DNA from: Symsagittifera roscoffensis | Lineage: Eukaryota; Xenacoelomorpha; Acoela; Convolutidae | Length of the DNA stretch: 64,000 nucleotides | Reading direction: 5' to 3' | NCBI RefSeq assembly: GCF_963678635.1 | Contig: NC_087065.1 | Coordinates: forward strand, 19,729,623 to 19,793,622 | Part shown: positions 43,490 to 57,156 of the stretch, one piece after another | How positions within the stretch are numbered: position 1 is the stretch's first letter | Layout of the letters: every line of letters starts with the position of its first letter | Notes under the pieces: model-generated | Told to the model about the DNA's origin: nothing | Seen by the model: only the letters and a program-made list of their open reading frames with translations | Database searches by the model: none | Translations under genes and position numbers: made by a program

Positions 43490-46400
43490 CCGAAATTCAA
43501 ATCAAAAATTGAGAAAGTTGATGGCTCCTCAGACAGTAATCAGAATTCGGAAAACGAAGTGTCTGGACTGAATTCTTCCGAAGAAGATGTTGATTTCGAT
43601 AGGCCAACGATCAAACCACCTGATCCTGAAGGTGCAAACAAACGAAAGAAAGATGCTAAAAGAGATAGGGGTAGACGCAAAAGAAACTTAACGCCTGAAA
43701 GAGGTCTGCAAAAGGCATCGAAATTTGATTACAAACGTGAGAAACTGAAGAGGTACGCTCAAATTTTGATTTTATACCATTTGACTGAAATAGTAAGTTA
43801 TTTGGATTGGCGAACTAATCTATTAGCTATCTTTCTATCTATTGTTCTATTATATATTTAAATGCGGGCTCTTCACTATCTCGCCATTGTAATCTGTTTG
43901 AACGTATTATTTTAGCATGTTTTGGACGAAAGAATTTTTAAACGTTTAAAATATATTGTATATTGGAATGTTTAAATTATATTTAAATGTGGACTGCACT
44001 ATCTGCCATGTTTAACATTTTGTCACGTATTGTTTTTGCATGTTTAACTAAAGAATTTTTGGACGTTTAAGCTATATCGTATATTGGAATGCTTAAGAAG
44101 TTTTTTCGATTTTCCAGGTTCATTTCAGTATTTATTTCGCCTAAGTGAGAAATTAGCAATTAAAAAGTTAGATGCTGTCAGGGTGCCCCCAGGGATTACG
44201 ATATGGGCCGCCAATTATGAATGCCCAAATCTTTTTGGTTTACGAGAGACGACGATTGAGTTTTTCGAAAATTTTCATTAGACTTGGATTTAAAAATTGT
44301 ATAGAATTTGAAATTCTCATCTCTGTAGTTGGTTGCTCTCAGGTTACTATCACGAGTTGTAAATTTTATCTCAAAATATAATTGCTCAATTCTTTTTAGC
44401 TTCTGAGATGTGACGTTTTTTGTGATTTTTAAAAAAATTCAAAAGAACACATAAAAACAGAACATAAATAAAATTTAAAAAAAAAAACAGACAAAAAATG
44501 AAATTCTGAATTTCTATAATGTGAAGCGCTGTCTGGAGGCCTTCAGGTGTTGCAAATTTTGCCCCCTAATTTGACTCTTCAAATGCTTTCGGTTTCCGAA
44601 ATGTGACGTTTATAAAGATTTTTTCATAACTTTTCAAATAACTTAAGAAACAAAAAACTTGACAAGAGCTCTCAAACTCTGTGTAGTAAGGTGCTGTTAG
44701 GGTACTTTTTGGCGTTGCAAATCTTGCATCGAAATATGACTGCTCAAATGTTTTAAATTTCCGAGAAATTGTTCAGAAAATCTAGATTTCAAAAGTTTCA
44801 CAAAATTTGAATTTTCCAACCCAGTAGTTAGGTGCTGCCGAGATCCTGTTAAGGCTTTCAAATCTTGTTTTCCAAGATGACTGCTCAAATGCTTTTGGTT
44901 TCCGAGATGTGACGTTTTTTTCTTAAATTTCTCGAAATTTTTCATAAAAATTAAAAGAACATGCATAAAAATTTTACAAATTCCCTACTTTATAGTAGAA
45001 TAGTCTCAGGGTACTCTCAGATCTTCTCCAAGTTTTATTGCTCAAACATTTTTGTTCCTGAGATATGCCGTTGTTTGCTTTTTTAAATTTTTTTCAAAAA
45101 ATTTAATATCTAAACAACTTCTTAAAGGGACTCCATAATGACTGCTCAACGCTTTTATTTTCTTAAATGTGACACTTTTTTAAATCTTTTTTGAAAATTT
45201 GTGATCATAAGTGATAAATTTCAAAAAAAACTTCAAAACTTGAAATGGTCGCTCCTTGGGTGGAGAGATGTCAAGGTACTACCAGCGGATGTAGACGACG
45301 CCTTCTATACTAATAATATTTCTCCAATTTTTAAAATATATCGAAATCGACGTTTTTAATAATGTTTCAAAATTTTGTTTTTAATTTACAATTAAATTAC
45401 TAAAAAAAGGTTTGATATTTAAAAACTAATTACGCTGGATTATGAGTCCCATTAATGAACTTGATGATTTTGCAATTGAAATTGTTTCGATGTTTCTTCA
45501 AATATGGAAAGTGCAGTTGTATGCTGTCGTTCATTGTAGGGTTCACTTTGTGAGTTAAAATGACGAAGATCTGGAACTCAGTAGTTTTGGAGATTTGACC
45601 ATTTTAGTTTAAAAAACTTTAAGTAAAAACTAATTTTTGTATCGTATTTTGGAAATTAAAAGGGTTATTGGTTTCCCCCGTCTTTTTTTAGTTTTACACT
45701 AGTTTAGGTGAAATTATGCTAGTTAGTCTGAGATGATGCTAGTAAAATCAGTTTTTATTTTTTTTCTGCTCTGAGTTCCTTTTAAAGAGAAATTATGCCG
45801 CGTAGACTTTGTTATCTCTTGCACTTACAGGACCCTCCAAATAAACTTAGTTTCAGTTCAATGTGGTGCAAAGAAAAAGGTTACTTTTAGTTTTGATGAA
45901 GTAGTTCGATATTAGTAAAGTAGTTGAATAATTTTGATAAATCAATTTTGTCATCTCAGTTTCCGCTCTTTTTTCAGTTATTTATCCGAAATTTACAAAT
46001 GGTACGATGAGTAACAATAAATTTTACCGCAATTTTCACTGCAATTTATACATCATTCTAGCCAGTATTCAGTTTTTTAAATTTCTTTAACCCTGCGATA
46101 AGCAAGTGTATTGCAATCGGGTACTAGATCCAAGGAACATGGAATTGTTACGCCTGCGATTACTAATTTCGCAATTAGCTTCGTCGGCTTGTTACCGCTC
46201 TGTAAGTTCTGATTTTTTCGAATTCGCTGCTTTTTTGTGTTGTACTGCAAGTGGTGCGAAGTTCCGCTTCGCCTATATGTTATGAGTTTGTTCGGTTATC
46301 ATGTATATAAAAATTTTCAAGTGAGAGCCCAAGTGAGAAACGAAGGAAACCCGCACAGAACTGGAGAAACATTAATTTGTACGATACGAAAAGAAAGGAC

Positions 46401-49400
46401 GCTCGAGGAGACTTCGATAGCGGAAAAATGAAAACAGATCGTAGATATCCAGACGATAGGGATAGAAAAGACAGAAAGGCATACAGACATCATAGAAATG
46501 AAGTTGGTCGGAGAGATAAGGCAGATGATAGGAGAAGATTACAGAACGACAAGTCACATAGAAGTGACCGAGATAAAGGAGGCCATAATCGTAAGATGTC
46601 CGAGTCTGAACCCTCGAAGTCGGCCGAATCATTCACAACGGAGGATCAAAGAGAGGCAAGGGAGGAGCTTAAGCGGATTGAAAGACGAATAGCAGAGTTA
46701 AAAAGGACGGAGATGACCGACGCAGACATGTAAGTTTCAACGAACAAAATCACAACAAGGTTTTATATGTTGATGAAAGAAGTGAAATTTCACTTTGGGT
46801 CGTGCGGTTTTCTTGTTTTTCAGGAACAAGTCTTGAATTTTTTTCGATCAAATTTTTGACGTTTGAGTTTTGATCTGTGTTTAAGTTCACTTAAGATTCG
46901 TTTTTAAGTTTGAGGCAAAATACACGATATTCATTTACCTCATGCAAAAATTCGTCATCGACTTTTTCACACTGGATTGAATGGATAATGCCATGAATTG
47001 GCTGTAATTGATACAGTTATCTCATATTGGTTAGTTCTATAAAAAAAAAGTCTATCAGAAACTTCGAATTTCAAAGAAGCTTAAGCTCATTAGTAATTTA
47101 GTGTGAAAGCACTTAAATTTCAGTCATTTTTTCTGCTTCGTTGAGTTCATTAAATTTTTGCGACTAGTGTTTTTGGCCATGTTTTGTCCATTTTGAGCTT
47201 GTGTATCCTCCTGCTCAAAAAAAAACATTGACTCAGTTGCGGTTGATTTTGTTCTTTTTTTAACGCTAGGTCGCTTTCATTGATAGGAGGTGGTTCGTTA
47301 TCATGAGTGGATATCGAGCCCCTTTGCAAAGGGGGGATTTGTTACTAGGTACAAATTTCGCATATGGTTAACAGTTGAATTATTCTTTATAGGGGTGGCA
47401 ATTCGTTGCTAGGTGTCAAAGGGGGGAATAGTTGAGGAGATCCTCATGAGCTGTATCATTTATTCGACTTACAGAGCCAGGTGTAATTGGACGGCATTTC
47501 TTTCTCCTCGCCATCTCAGTAGAACTGACTGTTAGTCTTGTTTACCAGGGACGACTCAGTAGCCAGCAGACTGGACATTGAGAGCAGGAAGATGGAGTTG
47601 AAGGCGGCCACTGCCTCTGCTGCCTCAACCAAGGCCAGTCTGCTCATAGACGCCGAAGTGGAGGATGTGAGTGCCTCTGAGTCAGACAGAAGCAGCTCCA
47701 GCTCAACACTCGAACAAACAGGTAGAAGGCAGTAGCGGATTTAGGGTGGGAGGGAAGCCCTCTCCCCCCTCAGGGATTCGACCCCTGACTACCCTAAGGG
47801 CCCCCCTTTGGTAATATTTTATGACAGCCATTTTTGGATAACAACTCTAAAGTTTTTCGTAAGGCACCAATATAAAATGAATAAGTAGGGAGGAGCATGC
47901 GCCGAAAAACGCGATTTTTGGTCAAAACTTTCTAAAGTTCCCAAAAACGGCACAGCAAAGTTTGTTAAAATATACGGTCTTAGGAGTGATTTCGGAGAGC
48001 TCGCATAATCAATTTGGCTGTCTTTTTTGGTATTGCATATTCCTTATCCGACACAAAAATTTAAACGTGCTCTTTCCTTAGTCCAAAATTATAAGTCTTT
48101 TTGAAAGCAATTTTTGTAACCTAGAGCTTGTCTGTTAGGTACCAATAAAGCAAGTGCAGTAACAATGCAGAACCAGGATACAACAGCTGATGAGTCAATG
48201 AGCTCAGAACCCGATTCCGATGATGACTACGTGAGTTAAACATTAATTATTACACTTTTGAAAGCAAGTGTCTTGTAATTGTGATTTAGACTTTTTCCCC
48301 AGTTAACAGCTTTTCTTAAAAAAAGTTCGCGAACTGTTTAATTTTGAACCTTCACAACTTCCAGGTCCCTTTCTACTGGGCCTGGAGGTAACACTATCTT
48401 TTTTGCACCCTAAGGCTTAAGGTTCGAGTCCCGGTAGGACCTTTTTCAAGTGTAGGAAATTAAAACAAAAAAACATTTTTCCGGTTAAAATTGATTTCTA
48501 GGACTTTCGTTCGGCTTGGGTGCAACATCACGGTTTTTTTGCTCTATGAAAGTATCATGATGTTTGCAAGTTTTAGTCCTTATAGCTTCAGGGGGACTTG
48601 AAACTTTTCAAAATTTTTTTGATAAAAGTCAATTTTTTTTCGGCTCAACTGATTTCTGCTCAAAGATAGTCGGCTGTGTTTCCGCTTAGCAAGTTTAGTT
48701 CTGTTGCTAATTTAAAATTCAAATCTGACAAAATCACTTGCTGATATCAATGCTGTTTAGTGAGCGATCATTGCTGGTTGGTTGCTTAGTAATCTATCCT
48801 AAGTTATAAGTCTCAGATTTCAGGGCAGTCCTTTTGCTCGTAAGCATAAACCGGCGGCTGATTTGTCTTTAAGTATTCAGATTTCACCTGCTCCTTTTTT
48901 CTCCCTTCCTCAAGGGATTTTTCAACTAGATTTTATTTGATTTTTTCAAATCAAATATCCTTAAATTATTAGTCCCCTTAAATTAAAACCGCAGCCTTCA
49001 GTTCTGTCTTATTAAAAGTTCATAGTATTTTCTCTGATGCATCATATTGCAGGTGCATCTCTGCTTAATCAAAGTAAGGAGAATTCCTTTGCAGCCGGCA
49101 AGAATATTTGCAGTCTGCTAAATATTTATCCATCTTGTTTCAAGTTTTAGTTAAAAAATACGTGTTAGTAATCGCCGCCCTTTTAAAATACTGAGCATAA
49201 ACAAATGAGAAAAATTGGACAATTGTTTAAAAAGTAGTGGATTTTCAAAGCAAGATTTTATAGTCCTAATAAGAATAAATCAGTCAATATCTGATTCAGT
49301 GAAAAGAGGCTTTAATTTAATTGGCACGCTCCAGTTTATAATTGGGTCGTTTACTAAACAATTTAGGCACTCGTCCTTTGTCCGTGTAGTATTTCCAATA

Positions 49401-52400
49401 CTACAGCTGACATGCTTAATTTCATGAAAATTCAAATTTAACTACTATTGTTAATACAGGATAGTTTCAGGGGGACTTGAAACTTTAAAAAAAATTAAAT
49501 CGTTTCTTTTTGGCTTAACTGGTGTCTGCTCAAAGATTGTGGGCCTTGTTTCCGATTCGTAAGTTTGTCCAGTTTCTAATTTGAGTTTCAAATGCCCTCA
49601 TCTCTTTAACTTACCATTTTGTCTAAGTCTTCGAAAAAGTGTGTAGATGAATTATTTGACCAGTTTTTTTTTGATTTTTTTTCGATTTCTCAAAAACTAA
49701 CTCACCAAAATCTAAGATTTTTGTTTCAATGAACAGAGCGGATTTGGAAAGCTCCCCTCCATTAGCCTTAAAAATAAAAACATGGCCCTCGGAATAGTGA
49801 TATTTTTGACCGTTGTTTGTTTTTTGACTTTTCTCGAAAACTAACCTCCCAAACTAGAGGTTGTAGGTTCGATGGATATAACGGATAAGAAGCTCCTTTG
49901 CGTTAGGGGCTTCTCGCAAGTTTTTTTTAAACAAAAAAATGTATTCCTCGGAAAAGTCGTTTTTTTATTGTTTGAATTTTTGTTGACTTTTCAGAAGAAT
50001 TACTCTGCCAAACCTGGGCTTTTGGGTTCAATCGAAATAACAGGTTGGGTGTATCTGTTCTGCATAAGCGGCTACGCGCAAATTTTTCAAACAAAAAGCT
50101 GTGGTTCTCCCAATTGTCAACTATCTGATTTGTCAACCTTGTTTCTGGACTTTTCTCGCCAAATCTGATATCATAGGTTTAATCGACACAACAGGTTGCT
50201 GGAAGCTTACCTTTGTATTTTTCTAGGTTCAGTTTGTTTTGAAAAACTTATGGACTTCAAACAAGTGCAAGTTTTGAAAGTTTGACCGTTTTTTTTTTTG
50301 CAAGTTTTGTTATTTAACTCGAACAATCTGAGATTCTCAGGTGAAGTGTTCAATCCAGGAAGATTCTCAGGAACCCGATTTCGGAATCTTCTTTGTTTTA
50401 CCGGCCACGACGAGCTTTTCATAGAAAAAAGTTACAGAATAGTATTGAAAATTTGGCCGTTTTTTGCAAGTTTTGTGACTTAACTCGAACATTACCGTGC
50501 CAATTCTCAGGTTAAGTGTTCAATCGAGGAACCCGATTTTGGAATCTTCTCTGTTTTACCAGCCACGACGAGCTTTTCCTAGAGAAAACTTACGTAATAG
50601 GAAAGACAAGTTTTTGAACTTTTGTCCATTTTTTTGGCAACTTTTGGATTTTTTTAAAAACTACCCAATCAAAATTGAGATTAAAGGTTCAATCGAAATA
50701 AGAGGAATCTCAAACATTTTCAGTCTTCTCACTAACTTTAGTACAGTAACAATTAAGATTTTGGGCTAAATCCAATTTTGAAATTACTCATTTCGTCCCG
50801 CTTCAGTATAACAAACTCAAAAATGTCAAATGAGTAATTCTAGCTTAGCCTGGCCCTAGGTGTCCTTCCTCGAGTTATACGAAAATTGTGGTTCACTAAG
50901 TTTTTCTCAACATTTTGCATTTTTTTCGACGTCTGAAAATGTAAGGAATTGGGTTTTTTATTTCATTATAATTTTTTGAGTTGTTTAAAATTTTTACTTT
51001 TTGCAGAAGTTTTAGTTTTGCTTAAAAACTACCTAGCCGATGTTCAAAGACGGGTATCCTTATAGAGGTTTGATTGAAATAGCCGATTGTGGGAAGGTAC
51101 CCTGCAATTTTTTATTTCACAAAAAGTTATGGCCCCTAGAAAAGTGATTTTGTTAAAACTACTGGACCTTTCTGGAAAACTACCCGCCCAAATTTTTTTT
51201 GATTCATACAATTTAACAGTTAATCTGAATTTCTGCTGCATAAGCGTCGACGCCTAATTTTTACACGAAAAGCTATGATTCTCATAAAAATCAATTTTAT
51301 GGTTCAATGACCGTTTTTTAGAAACTTTTTGACTTTGCTCGAAAACTCTCCTGCCAAGTCTTAATTTGAGTGTTCAATCGAGAAAACTCGGTTTTCGCAA
51401 TCTTCTCACTTACGAGGCCACGATCTAATTTTTATAGAAAAATTTATGGATTTTAGAAAGTCACGTTTTTGAACTTATGACAGTTTTTAGAAACTTTTTG
51501 ACATTTCATTTACCTACCCCATCAAATCTGAGATGAAGGGTTTTTCCTGCAGAAGCGGCGATTGGTTAATTTTTTGGCCTGGAATAATTCCGAACCTAGG
51601 AGAGAAATAACTAAGGTTTTGGACAAAAACCAGTTTTTGAAATTACCCAATTCATTCAGTATAAGTTCAAAAATACTAAACAGGTGCCTCCCTTTAGCTG
51701 GGCCCTAGTTTTTTTTAAACATACGACTTTTCCCCCCGACTTTTTATGTTTGTTTTATTATGTTTGAATTGTTTCACAAGTAGTTCGAAGCTCTGCGTCA
51801 CCTCTGTGTAGTTTTTGTTGAAAAGAAATCTTTTATTTGCCTTTTCATTGACACGAAACTGAGTCGCGTGTTGCGATCGTTAACTGTCGGGTTGCTTGCC
51901 TTAAAATTGTTGTGCTGTATCGTTAGTGGTGCAAAGTTTAGCTCCACCTCTTTGTAAATTTTCTATTTGAATTTTTATATATCTAAATGTGCTTTTCTAG
52001 GAGGACGGACGACCGAGACTACTACCAGCTGCATATACATCCAAATTCGACAACCTAGATGATGGTCTAGATTCACCCGAGAAAGAAAAGAAAAAACGCA
52101 AAATTAAATCAAGCTCAAAGAACGCAAGTCAGGCTAATAGCCCTAACAGAAGTGAGTTATCTGCTTCCACTGTGAGCAGAGAAATTAAAACTGAAGTAAT
52201 TGCTCCAAAGGAAATATTACCTGTACCTCACATTAAAATAATTCAGCCCGAAAAAGAGCAGCCGATTTTACCAGTTTACTTACCAGCCTTGCAAGGTTGC
52301 AGAAGTGTTGATGAGTTTAAACACATGAACAAGATTGACGAAGGGACTTACGGTGTGGTCTATAGAGCACAGGATCTGCGAACCAATGAGATAGTTGCGC

Positions 52401-54218
52401 TTAAGAGGCTGAAAATGGAAAAGGAACGAGAAGGATTCCCAATTACGAGTTTGAGAGAGATCAATTGTCTTTTGAAGTCGCAACATCCAAACGTGGTTCC
52501 TGTGAGGGAGATTGTAGTGGGCAGTAATATGGATAAGATCTACCTGGTGATGGATTATGTAGAACATGACCTGAAGGCGTTAATGGAGACTATGAAGCAG
52601 CCTTTTCTGACTGGAGAGGTCAAAACCATCATGATGCAACTCCTAGAAGGTAAGTTAATTTTATTTTAAAAAAAGCCACAGCGTTGTTTTAGCTTTTGCG
52701 TTTAAACAGATTTCTCTCAAGGGGCGGTTTTTACCATTTTTTCTGTTGAGTTAATGAGGATAGCTTTAACTGTGAAGATAACACGAAAATTAATTAATTA
52801 CAGCTTTTGGCAGTGCACTGTAGATTTCATGCTAGTTGTCGCTAAGCTTGCAATCAGGAAAAATCTTTAAATTTTTTTTTTGAAATTAATCTTTTTAAGT
52901 TCTTTGTTCATCTGAAACTCGTTTGGTAGGCAAATTGCGCTCTCCAATAACAAGTGCAAATGTGCAAGTGAATGATTATGGTTCAAAAGTGGATTTCAAG
53001 TTTTGATTGTTCAGAGTAATGAACGTAGTGAAGACTCTTATATAGGTCTTAGTGATTTTTTTTTAGATTTTCCAGCGGATATAAAAGTTTATCTATTGAT
53101 CCATTTTTCAAATAAGGTTGGGTTAGTTTTATTAGATAATGTCAAAAAATTTAATGAAATTTTTTTTTTTGAAACTGGTTCAAAAACTAATCAGTTGTTT
53201 TTTTTGTCTCATTGATCTCTTGGCTACGTTTGATTGTTTTAGGAGTCAGACATTTGCACGACAACTGGATCCTTCACAGAGATTTGAAAGCGTCCAATTT
53301 GCTCTTCAGTCATAAAGGCCAGCTTAAAATAGGGGACTTCGGCCTTGCTCGAGAATATGGCAGTCCTCTGAAACCGTACACCCCAATAGTAGTCACGTTG
53401 TGGTACCGAGCACCGGAGTTGCTGCTCGGTACTAAACTGTATTCCAAACCCATCGATATGTGGAGCGTGGGCTGTATTTTTGGTGAGTTACTCACTCAGA
53501 AGCCGATGTTTGCGGGAAAAAGTGAGACGGAACAGCTGAATCAGATTTTCAAGGAACTGGGAACCCCGAATGAGAAGATCTGGCCCGACTGGCCTAATTT
53601 ACCGATGGTGAAAAAAATTGTGTTCACAGAGTATCCCTACAACAACCTCAGGTATCTTAAAATGAGAAAACTGCCTATTGATGAATGCTCGTTTGATATA
53701 TTTCTTATTTTCGATCTTGATAATCATCGAGAGAAGCAATTCTTTTTTATTTAAAACAATCATAACAGCTAATGTTTATTTTTCTTTTGAAATATCATCT
53801 AGAAAAATAATTGAATGCTTTTCGCCATCGAAGAGTTTTTTTGAACTGAAAACTAAAATTACAATGTTGCTGATTTAGAAATAAGTTCGGGACATCTTTA
53901 ACAGAGAAAGGAATTGCACTTCTGAATGGATTTTTGACTTTCGATCCCAACCGAAGATTAACAGCAGCAGAATCGTTGAAACACGAGTTCTTCAGAGAGA
54001 GTCCAAAACCAGTAGATCCTTCTCAGTTCCCCACCTGGCCCGCTAAAAGTGAAGGGGGCGTGGCAAAGGATAAAAAACTGGCCAGTCCCAAAGCACCAGA
54101 AGGCGGAGATGCCTATAACAGGCTGGTGGCAAATGAAGATACTGACTTCGGGTTCCAGTTGACAAACGCAACAGCTGGACTGGCAAAGAGGGGCTCAGGA
54201 TTCACATTGAAGTTTTAA
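43487..54218 (+). CDS. CDK11: Cyclin-dependent kinase 11 (PITSLRE kinase), seven exons
   Basis: A nuclear Ser/Thr kinase that pairs with L-type cyclins and acts in transcription and pre-mRNA splicing. Exons 43487-43752, 46322-46729, 47549-47721, 48139-48230, 52001-52649, 53243-53651 and 53879-54218 have GT/AG borders and matching phases and give 778 codons plus stop (the human protein is about 795). The N-terminal 310 residues are charged, Arg/Lys/Ser-rich, as usual. [14 protein letters not shown] leads into the kinase: GTYGVVYRA loop, ALKRLKME lysine, PITSLRE helix, [17 protein letters not shown], then TLWYRAPE after the activation loop. It ends GSGFTLKF, as in other CDK11s. ATG 43487 lies three bases after a TTTCAG acceptor-like site, so a 5' UTR intron or trans-splicing is possible. 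Confidence 0.95.
44165..45340 (+). repeat. Degenerate ~140-200-bp tandem repeat in CDK11 intron 1
   Basis: Five to six diverged units share GGTGCTGTTAGGGTAC-like, GACTGCTCAAATGCTTTTGG-like and TTCCGAGATGTGACGTTTTT-like blocks (for example near 44330, 44527, 44691, 44830 and 45002). No coding potential. Confidence 0.75.
46240..46282 (+). repeat. SINE-tail hairpin motif in CDK11 intron 1
   Basis: GTGGTGCGAAGTTCCGCTTC then GCCTATATGTTA; stem GCGAAG/CTTCGC. About 40 bp upstream of the exon 2 acceptor. Confidence 0.7.
47732..47960 (+). repeat. Fragment of a GGATTTAGGG-type repeat in CDK11 intron 3
   Basis: AGCGGATTTAGGGTGGGAGG followed by CCCTCTCCCCCCTCAGGGATTCGACCCC: the same leading sequence as the minus-strand end of the element at 62176-62501. 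The far end is not clear. Confidence 0.6.
48375..48450 (+). repeat. tRNA-like SINE head remnant in CDK11 intron 4
   Basis: CTAAGGCTTAAGGTTCGAGT followed by CCCGGTAGGACC contains a good B-box (GGTTCGAGTCC). No full tRNA fold was found, so this is a SINE head, not a tRNA gene. Confidence 0.5.
49440..51620 (+). repeat. Degenerate ~150-180-bp repeat array in CDK11 intron 4
   Basis: Units recur around GGTTCAATCGAAATAACAGG-like blocks (49868, 50024, 50176, 50510, 50688, 51067, 51370), preceded by CTCGAAAACTACCTGCCAAA-like blocks and followed by TTTTTGACTTTT. Strongly diverged. Short ORFs here are not genes. Confidence 0.75.
51781..51810 (+). repeat. SINE-tail hairpin motif (diverged)
   Basis: GTTCGAAGCTCTGCGTCACC then TCTGTGTAG; matches the consensus outside two changed stem bases. 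Confidence 0.5.
51926..51958 (+). repeat. SINE-tail hairpin motif (diverged)
   Basis: GTGGTGCAAAGTTTAGCTCC then ACCTCTTTGTAAAT. Lies about 45 bp upstream of the exon 5 acceptor. Confidence 0.5.
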
Positions 54219-54892
54219 TATAATGGACTGCATAAAACTTAACAGTTGATTTTGTTTTTTTTTCTCAACTTGCTATCGATATACTAGAAATTATTAGTTT
54301 GATATTTGAAATGTTTTTAACTGGCTAGATTGCGAAACCATATGAAGATAAGATCTCTGGGTAAGCGTTAATGAACACAGTGAAGACACTCAATTAGGTC
54401 ATTAATTTTATTGAAAATGAAATGACTATATTATGCATTACAATTCTCAAATTGGATACATGCACTATACTCAAAGTTACCACCCATTTACACTAGCCGA
54501 CTTAAGTGAGCGAAGTGTAATAGTATGACTTCTCTTTTTTTCTAGCCTACGTCGTAATTATTGGTGCCACCTGTACGGCTTTTTGATTGCACGTGCTTTA
54601 ACATGCGAATAGTGATATCTCTGTGTAACATAAATGTAACACACATGTGTAACATCACCGGTTTTTTTTTCGTAACACATTTTAAGTTCATCAAATGAAC
54701 CGAAAACTATTTGTTTCAAACAATAATCATGAAACTCGATTTCAGAAATTTTCTAACGCAGTATATCTCGCAATTTTTAAAACGCCCAATTGACACATAA
54801 TGTGGCTTTGTGCTTTCCAATTTATTACATGCAAATTTAGTGAAGATGTCTTTAGTTATATTCCAAACTATTACTTGAAAAATTGTGTCTAT
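54219..54892. other. CDK11 3' flank
   Basis: No gene. A GGTGCCACCTGTACGGC block near 54570 with CTCTGTGTAAC after it looks like a fragment of the SINE at 54893. Confidence 0.4.
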
Positions 54893-55155
54893 GTATTTGG
54901 TGCCACTTTTGCTGCACTGCTTTGGTATATGTAGCTGCTTTATTTGTGAATAGTGATTGCGGTTTATTATGCCTCTGTGGCTGTCAGGGAGGGCGTTAGA
55001 CTCCAATTCTCGATGTCGCAGGTTCGAATTCGATAGGAATCGAAATTTTACTAAATCGAGGCTTATTTCTATTTTTTCTCATTTCAATTTATACGGCTGC
55101 TTTTTATCGTGTTCTCGCTAGTGTTTGCCAAGCGCAGCTTGGCCTCTGTGTGTAA
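54893..55155 (+). mobile_element. tRNA-like SINE copy with hairpin tail
   Basis: About 260 bp, starting near TTTGGTGCCACTTTTGCTGC. It has a tRNA-like head (GTGGCTGTCAGGGAGGGCG A-box region, GTTAGACTCC, then B-box GGTTCGAATTC near 55020), a body, and a tail CGCTAGTGTTTGCCAAGCGC then AGCTTGGCCTCTGTGTGTAA. The tail stem GCCAAGC/GCTTGGC is perfect. It is collinear with 59220-59480. Confidence 0.7.
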
Positions 55156-56359
55156 CATATCACCGATTTTTTCGTTTTTTAAGAGTAAAACGCAGTGAAG
55201 ACTCCTGTATAGGTATTGTAATTTTTTTCAGGAAAAGTCTTGAAAGCTTAATTTTGCTTTTTTGCTGTTTAATTTGTGATTTTTTTTTAAATTCAGTGGA
55301 TTTCCATCGTAAAGATAATTACTTTTTTCCAACTGCCAGTTAGCTATGTATTGTAAATGTTAAAAAACGAAGTGATGGTCATTATTTTAGGTCATGATTT
55401 TTTTTCGTTTTACAAGGAAAAAAAATTCAAATTCATTCAGGCGCAAATTTGATATTTTTTTGTGGTTTGACTTATCAATTCCTTTGTTAAATCACAAGTC
55501 AACTTCACAATCGAGCAGCAGAATCTGAAAGTAACAAACAATGTGATCAAAATTGATTTTAAAAGAGGAGTTTAATTATCAGTTTTCACAGCGAATAGTA
55601 AAAAATATCCAGTTTTTCCAAATGGGCTTAATTTCATGAGAAAATTGTCAAAAGAGCTCCAATGCATACAATTTTTTCATTAAAACGTGAGGTATTTTCT
55701 GTTTTCTTGCGTTCATTGACGCTTTTTCAACTGTCTGTTGTTGGTTATGTTTCAATTTCTATTTGAAAAGAATTCAGTTCTGTCGACTGATTGTTTTTTT
55801 TTCGAATTTTGAAGGATGTGAGGAAATGTCTAAGAACGTAGAAGTTTTTTTAGCGCTTTTTTGGTAAATAATTCTCAAACAATCTGAAAAAAATCTTGAG
55901 AGATAACATATAAAAGCATCGGCAATCATTGCTGCATAAATTTAGGAAATTTGAAAATTGACTTTGAAAGTGGAACTATTGAATGTTATTTATTATATAG
56001 AAAAATCAAATACTGTCTCTAGATGCAAAGTTTACAGCAAACATTATAGAGAAATTTGTTAAAGTATTTAAGAACCCCACTTTTTGAGCGGTATTCCGTT
56101 AAATAAGAGTAATCAGCTGTAATAAAAATGAAAAAGTACTTTTCATAAAAATTACCTCATGAAGGTTATCCATAACAATAACACAATTTCACATCATACA
56201 TAAAATTAGATTTACGGTTTTAAAACGACTTTTAACACCGTTATTCGTTAGTTGCTAGCTTTTAGAAAAAAAAATTAAAATATTTTCAAGCGGAAATTTG
56301 CCAATCATACAGTGTCTACATATAGAATTTAAGCGGTAAGCCTTGTCTACTCTAAATGA
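55156..56359. other. AT-rich stretch, nothing recognised
   Basis: No ORF with family features and no clear repeat boundary was seen. Confidence 0.5.
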
Positions 56360-57156
56360 ACGCTCCAAATTAGAAAAAAAACTGACCATGTTTTCGACCA
56401 CCATGTTTTCTTCTAGTTTCATTGTGATTTCACCTTGTTCTAGTTTGTCTAATAGTTTTCAGAAATCAATATCGGGTTCTCGAAATGATGATGGGTGTGA
56501 TGCTCTCTTTGTATTGCAATTTTGCGTAATTGTGGCGTTAGAGTCATCACTAAAATTTCAGTCACTTTCGTAATTTTTTAATCGTGTGTTTTGAGGGAAT
56601 ATGCTTTTCGTTCTAAAGTTTCATTTCTCACTGCGAGTTGTTTTTTTTTGTTTCGTTTGGGAGTCCACGTATTTCATTGCATAAGACTCTTTGATGTTGC
56701 TTGTTTCTTCCGGAGTCAAACAATTTTGAAAATTTTTGTGTGATTCGTTTCCAATCTGATTTAGTTTCTATATGTAGGACTGAAAACCTTTTTTTGAGCT
56801 GCACTGTCAAGTGTGGTTTGGATTAAAGCTGTACGTATATGTATCCAATTCTGATGGAGTGTTGTATTTATTGGTTCTGGGCCTATATTTAAAATTAAAT
56901 TCGCTGTAACTGCGTTTAGGTAGTCTTCTGAATACTCAGGGTCTGTTCCTGTGATTACCATGAGTGGTTTGTTAGATGAAATGAATGATCCACGCATAAG
57001 GTATGGATTCATTGTCATTTGAAGTGATTCTGCTTTATTTGTTTTCTTTGAAAAATTTGAAAGTCGAGACTTCGCAATTTCATGTCGTTGTCGGTAAAAA
57101 GGTAATGGATTGTCATTTTGCATTTGATTGGGCTGGTAAACTTGGGTAAAAGTCAC
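56360..57156 (-). pseudogene. LTR-retrotransposon Gag fossil
   Basis: The minus strand reads as a Gag-type helical domain (QNWIHIRTALIQTTLDSAAQ, KSDWKRITQKFSKLF and, further on, MTLTPQLRKIAI). It is broken in about three places or more, and no Pol sequence lies nearby, so it is an isolated remnant. It is a different family from the 29-38 kb Gypsy block and looks older. Confidence 0.65.

Noticed and set aside
54960-55035. A tRNA gene
   Set aside because: There is a good B-box and an A-box-like region, but no cloverleaf or acceptor stem, and a collinear repeat exists at 59.2 kb; it is a SINE head.
56343-56573. Plus-strand 76-codon ORF
   Set aside because: It lies antisense to the Gag fossil and has no features of its own.
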